A DNA stretch of 8,200 nucleotides, taken from contig JAANWY010000369.1 in NCBI GenBank assembly GCA_018263655.1, forward strand, positions 1-8,200, read 5' to 3'. The translations under genes were made by a program, and so were the position numbers. Source of the stretch: Anaerolineales bacterium (lineage in GTDB: Bacteria > Chloroflexota > Anaerolineae > Epilineales > JAANWY01). The notes beneath the pieces were generated by a model. That model saw only the letters and a list, made by a program, of their open reading frames with translations, did no database searches and had not been told where the DNA came from. The stretch's first letter is position 1. Each line of letters starts with the position of its first letter. Below are positions 5,739-8,200 of the stretch, in pieces.

Positions 5739-8200
5739 ATGCGACAAATGAACCGCTACTTTGCTACGGCTGTCCTGGTATTGGGGGTGTTGATCCTCAG
5801 TGCTTGTCAGCCTGTCCCAAACACCATTGTTCCTGAAGTCGTTGCACCGGCAGAGGAGCCGGAAGTACCGGAAGTAGAAATAAACAAGGCTGTTGTCCGC
5901 CGCGTCATGGAGGATATCTGGAACCAAGGGAATCTGGCCGTAGCCGACGAGATGTTCGCCGCTAGCTACGTCGAACACTTTCCAGATGACACTGAGTATC
6001 TGGGCCTCGATGGCCTCAAGGAGTGCGTCGTCTACTGGCGCACCGCTTTTCCCGATCTCCAGTTCACGGTCGAGGGTATGGTTGGCGAAGGGAACGAAGT
6101 GGTTGTCCGCTGGACGGCTCGCGGTACCCACGGAGGTGAGTATATGGGCATTCCGGCTACAGGCGAGCGTGTAGTGTTTACAGGGAACACTACCTACCGA
6201 ATCAGCGATGGCAAAGTTCAGGAAACCTGGTGGGAATGGGACGAGCCAGGTCTGATGCAGCAACTCAGCGTAGCGCCTACTAACGCCGGAGTGGAAATTG
6301 GTCGGGAAGTTGCCATCTCCAGGCGCCTTCAGGCCGGCGAAGAGTTTGAGGTTCCACTGCCGGATCTCATCGAGCATGGCCAAAGGCTCTTTCAGGCCAA
6401 CTGGACAAGTCAAGAGGGAGGTGGCCGGCCCCTGACAAAGGGAACCGGTCAGTCCCTATCGGACCCAGATGACGCCCTCGTCTTTCCGAGAAACTTCAAT
6501 CGCATCTCCGCGCCGGACTCGAACTCGTGCGCCGGCTGCCACAATGCCCCGTTTGGGATTGCCGGCGGCAGTGGCGACTTAGTCACCAGCGTCTTCGTCC
6601 TGGGACACCGATTCGACTTCGCTACCTTCGATCATTCCGACACTGTCCCGACGAAGGGTTCGAAGGATGAACTGGGCGTCGACGTCACGCAGCAGACCAT
6701 CGCCAACCGACGGGCCACCATCGGCATGTTCGGATCGGGCTACATCGAGATGCTGGCTCGTCAGATGACGGCCGAGCTCCAGGCGCTGCGCGATGCGACG
6801 CCGCCGGCTGGGGTCACCCCTCTCGTGATCAGAGGCGTTTCCTTCGGACGCATCACCCGCGACGCTAACGGCAACTGGATTACGTCAGAGGTCGAGGGCT
6901 TGCCAGCCCCCAGTCTCGCTACCTCTGGCCCAGGCAATCCACCCAGCTTGATCATTCGCCCCTTTCACCAGGCCGGCGCCGTTGTATCGCTCCGGGAGTT
7001 CACCAACAACGCCTTCAACCACCACCACGGCATCCAGTCAACGGAGCGTTTTGGTGTAGCTGCCGATCCGGACGGTGATGGGTTTGTCAACGAGCTCACG
7101 CGGGCCGATGTGACAGCCTCGGCCATTCACCAGGCCACGCTAGCCGTGCCAGGGCGAGTGATTCCCAGCAATGCAACCATCGAGCAAGCTGTCCTGACGG
7201 GCGAACAGAAATTCGTAGGAATTGGTTGTGCGGAGTGTCACATCCCCCGGTTGCCACTGACGGATGAAGGATGGCACTTCTCGGAACCCAACCCGTACAA
7301 TCCATCCGGGAATCTCCAAGTGGGCGAGGTCGATACGCTGCAAGTCGATCTCACGAGTGACGAACTACCGCCGCCTCGCCTCAAGCCGGATGCGAATGGC
7401 GTGGTTTACGTACCCGCCTACACCGATTTCAGACTCCACGACATCACCACCGCGGCAGACGACGATCCAAATGCTGAGCCCCTCGACATGCAGCAGCCGG
7501 CCGGCTCTCCTGAGTTCTTCGCTGGCAACCGCAAGTTCCTCACGGCGCGGCTGTGGGGCGCTGCGAACCAGCCGCCTTACTTCCACCATGGTCAGTTCAC
7601 GACGATGCGCGAGGCCATCCTGGCCCACGCCGGCGAGGCGATCAGCTCCCGGCAGGCGTTCGAGGCCCTGGACAAATACGAGCAAGACAGTATCATCGAG
7701 TTCTTGAAGACCTTGCAGATTCTGCCACCCGGAACGCATCATCTGATCGTTGATGAAGACGACAACCCGCGATCCTGGTCATCGCCGAGTACTGGAGCTC
7801 TAAACGGCAGGGCTTACTTAGAAAGTCGTCACGCGCACACAGACATCAAAATCTCTGTCGGTGGTCGTCGAACGACCACCGTGGAGGGCGGCAGTTATTC
7901 GATCAGCAGTTTGACCGATGGGGTACGCACCATCCGAGCCGATTACGACCTGTATCTGCCAGTCGAGAAGAGCGATGTGTGGGTTCTCGGGGGGAATATG
8001 ACGACGTTGCCGGATGTCCAACTGAAAGCCGGCGATGCCAATGATGACGACCGCATCGACATCCTCGACCTGGCGGTGATTGGCGCCAACTACGGGGGCG
8101 CACCGCTCAGCGATCCACGCGCTGACATCAATGCAGATGGGGCGTGCAACCTAATTGATCTGGCTATTACCGGGGCCAACTACGGTCTTTCGGCCCCCAC
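5739..8200 (+). CDS. multidomain lipoprotein: SnoaL-like domain + di-haem peroxidase-like (DHOR) domain + dockerin-like repeats (3' incomplete)
   Basis: Open from 5739 to the window edge without a stop (820 codons plus 2 nt). Residues 1-23 are a lipoprotein signal (basic start, hydrophobic core, lipobox LSAC with Cys23), so it should be anchored outside the membrane. After a Pro/Glu linker, residues 49-177 resemble SnoaL-like ester cyclases (GIPATGERVVFTG, WWEWDEPGL). Residues about 205-665 match the di-haem oxidoreductase/putative peroxidase family related to MauG and cytochrome c peroxidase. Supporting motifs are CAGCH (264-268), NHHHGIQSTERFG, DPDGDGFVNELT, CAECH (497-501) and PPYFHHGQFTTMREAI. 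Residues about 686-763 look like a carboxypeptidase-regulatory-like beta module. Two dockerin-type calcium loops follow (DANDDDRIDILDLA at 766-779 and DINADGACNLIDLA at 796-809). It needs haem c attachment after export. The substrate is unknown. Fusion of a SnoaL-like domain to this enzyme is unusual. The gene may end shortly beyond the window. Confidence 0.9.
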   Translation, partial: MRQMNRYFATAVLVLGVLILSACQPVPNTIVPEVVAPAEEPEVPEVEINKAVVRRVMEDIWNQGNLAVADEMFAASYVEHFPDDTEYLGLDGLKECVVYWRTAFPDLQFTVEGMVGEGNEVVVRWTARGTHGGEYMGIPATGERVVFTGNTTYRISDGKVQETWWEWDEPGLMQQLSVAPTNAGVEIGREVAISRRLQAGEEFEVPLPDLIEHGQRLFQANWTSQEGGGRPLTKGTGQSLSDPDDALVFPRNFNRISAPDSNSCAGCHNAPFGIAGGSGDLVTSVFVLGHRFDFATFDHSDTVPTKGSKDELGVDVTQQTIANRRATIGMFGSGYIEMLARQMTAELQALRDATPPAGVTPLVIRGVSFGRITRDANGNWITSEVEGLPAPSLATSGPGNPPSLIIRPFHQAGAVVSLREFTNNAFNHHHGIQSTERFGVAADPDGDGFVNELTRADVTASAIHQATLAVPGRVIPSNATIEQAVLTGEQKFVGIGCAECHIPRLPLTDEGWHFSEPNPYNPSGNLQVGEVDTLQVDLTSDELPPPRLKPDANGVVYVPAYTDFRLHDITTAADDDPNAEPLDMQQPAGSPEFFAGNRKFLTARLWGAANQPPYFHHGQFTTMREAILAHAGEAISSRQAFEALDKYEQDSIIEFLKTLQILPPGTHHLIVDEDDNPRSWSSPSTGALNGRAYLESRHAHTDIKISVGGRRTTTVEGGSYSISSLTDGVRTIRADYDLYLPVEKSDVWVLGGNMTTLPDVQLKAGDANDDDRIDILDLAVIGANYGGAPLSDPRADINADGACNLIDLAITGANYGLSAP

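Noticed and set aside
5703..6413. 236-codon open frame on the minus strand
   Set aside because: It lies opposite the SnoaL and haem-domain coding frame, which has a signal peptide, RBS and family motifs. The antisense product resembles nothing.

Overview
The window reads as an accessory-rich stretch of a moderately GC-rich bacterial chromosome, most like Chloroflexota (Anaerolineae/Caldilineae type). This placement is inferred from family resemblance: a BTAD/NB-ARC/TPR regulator, an ECF sigma fragment with the SRFTTWAY signature, and a lipoprotein ending in a beta-rich module plus dockerin-like repeats. No rRNA or other phylogenetic marker is present. All recognisable genes are on the + strand. 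No tRNA, rRNA or CRISPR array was seen.

Layout: (1) 1-184, a MITE-like element with GTAAGCGTTCAG-type inverted ends. (2) 268-3225, a 985-residue SARP/AfsR-like STAND regulator (winged helix, BTAD, NB-ARC NTPase, TPRs). (3) 3251-3525, a second MITE with a third one (3284-3407) nested inside it. (4) 3671-3738, a promoter (extended -10 TGGTATAAT) and a strong RBS. (5) 3742-5004, a membrane-anchored HtrA-type serine protease with a PDZ domain, whose cytosolic N-terminus carries an anti-sigma-like H-x3-C-x2-C motif. (6) 5008-5361, an ECF sigma factor fragment with region 2 only, 3 nt downstream. (7) 5394-5524, another MITE. (8) 5525-5738, a leader with a 19-bp tandem repeat and a perfect 14-bp stem. 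(9) 5739 to the window end, a long 3'-incomplete gene for a lipoprotein that fuses a SnoaL-like domain, a di-haem (CXXCH x2) peroxidase-like domain, a carboxypeptidase-regulatory-like module and two dockerin-type repeats.

The best-supported unusual result is the mobile-element family. Three insertions each show a perfect 8-bp target duplication: GCCCCAAG around 3251-3525, GGTTGAGA around the nested 3284-3407, and CCTTATCA around 5394-5524. The GTAA-starting ends and 8-bp duplications match the IS66 family, so these are probably IS66-mobilised MITEs. They sit at the gene boundaries and bracket the protease/sigma pair with a 34-bp perfect inverted repeat.

Functionally, the protease and sigma fragment look like one translationally coupled envelope-signalling unit, in which an anti-sigma-type zinc motif and the sensor protease are on one polypeptide. 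The lipoprotein is probably an extracytoplasmic redox or modifying enzyme. No direct link from the SARP regulator to either can be shown from the sequence.
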